Source of the DNA: Thermoleophilaceae bacterium
Lineage (GTDB): Bacteria > Actinomycetota > Thermoleophilia > Solirubrobacterales > Thermoleophilaceae
Assembly: GCA_013811765.1 (NCBI GenBank)
Contig: JACCUO010000033.1
Span: 1-9,028 of the forward strand
Length of the DNA: 9,028 nucleotides
Direction: 5' to 3'
Each line of letters begins with the position of its first letter. Within the stretch, counting starts at the first letter, position 1. The translations under genes and the position numbers were made by a program. The notes under the pieces were generated by a model. The model did no database searches. It saw only the letters and a list, made by a program, of their open reading frames with translations, and was not told the DNA's origin. Of this stretch, positions 8,860-9,028 are shown piece after piece.

Positions 8860-8864
8860 TCCTT
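8860..8864 (-). promoter_or_regulatory. Ribosome binding site of rpoA
   Basis: On the minus strand this reads AAGGA, 12 bases before the rpoA ATG. The spacing is longer than the usual 6-9 bases, but it is the clearest Shine-Dalgarno-like sequence in the window. It lies outside the GC hairpin further upstream, so it should remain accessible. Confidence 0.5.
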
Positions 8865-8873
8865 CGCGTTGGT

Positions 8874-8905
8874 GCGCGCGCGCTCGCTCCCCGCGGCGCG
8901 CGCGT
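8874..8905 (-). repeat. Alternating GC hairpin between rpsD and rpoA
   Basis: Bases 8875-8883 pair with 8896-8904, nine G-C pairs around a 12-base loop, with 8874 and 8905 adding a G-T pair. Both arms are alternating CG, a pattern that can adopt Z-DNA. There is no U-run, so it is not a standard terminator; rpoA must be read through it. It may tune the ratio of S4 to downstream products or protect mRNA ends. Confidence 0.5.
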
Positions 8906-8914
8906 CTGGGACGG

Positions 8915-9028
8915 CTACTTGGAGTAAAGCTCGACGATCAGCTGCTCTTGCACCGGAGCGGCGATCTCGTCGCGCTCGGGGGCCCGGAGCACTTTGGCGG
9001 TGAGCCCGTCGTGGTCCGCCTGCAGCCA
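8915..9028 (-). CDS. rpsD: 30S ribosomal protein S4, C-terminal fragment
   Basis: Thirty-seven codons and a TAG stop, cut by the right edge of the window. The reading starts WLQADHDGLTAKVLRAPERD and ends in PVQEQLIVELYSK, which is the S4 C-terminus. S4 is a primary 16S rRNA binder that nucleates assembly of the small subunit body, and in several bacteria represses its own operon. It lies directly upstream of rpoA, the usual arrangement. The 5' part of the gene is outside the window. Confidence 0.96.
   Translation of the reverse strand, partial: WLQADHDGLTAKVLRAPERDEIAAPVQEQLIVELYSK

Overview
This window is ordinary chromosomal DNA from a GC-rich bacterium, most likely an actinobacterium. The deep Thermoleophilia/Solirubrobacterales type is my best guess, resting on base composition, the style of the ribosomal and RNA polymerase proteins, the FadD15-like ligase tail and short or missing ribosome binding sites. 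Only protein homology searches or phylogeny could settle the lineage. I see no mobile element, CRISPR array, tRNA, rRNA or phage gene. The genes fill nearly all of the sequence and no gene-free stretch exceeds about 120 bases.

The left end holds the last 60 codons of a long-chain acyl-CoA ligase (+). It converges on a patatin-like lipid hydrolase (-). That gene is divergent from an exported D,D-carboxypeptidase of the PBP4/DacB type (+). The short divergent spacer carries three imperfect direct repeats at a 21-22 bp period, a candidate operator.

From 2898 to the right end everything is on the minus strand. In transcription order, right to left, it reads: rpsD (3' end only), rpoA, rplQ, a class I SAM methyltransferase, truA, a long hairpin that probably ends transcription, surE and ligA. 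The rpsD-rpoA-rplQ-truA order is the conserved end of a ribosomal protein operon, here with a methyltransferase gene inserted between rplQ and truA. SurE and LigA overlap by two bases (TTGA) and look translationally coupled. LigA ends convergently with dacB, 18 bp apart.

The genes serve translation and transcription (S4, alpha subunit, L17, tRNA pseudouridine synthase), DNA joining (LigA), nucleotide turnover (SurE), peptidoglycan editing (DacB) and lipid turnover (patatin, FadD). I found no convincing new multi-gene system. The points most worth a second look are: a truA gene that seems to need a CTG start; the repeats between the patatin and dacB genes; a perfect 12-bp inverted repeat inside the methyltransferase gene; a lone cysteine pair bracketing the KTG motif of DacB; and -10-like hexamers lying so close to start codons that leaderless mRNAs are likely.
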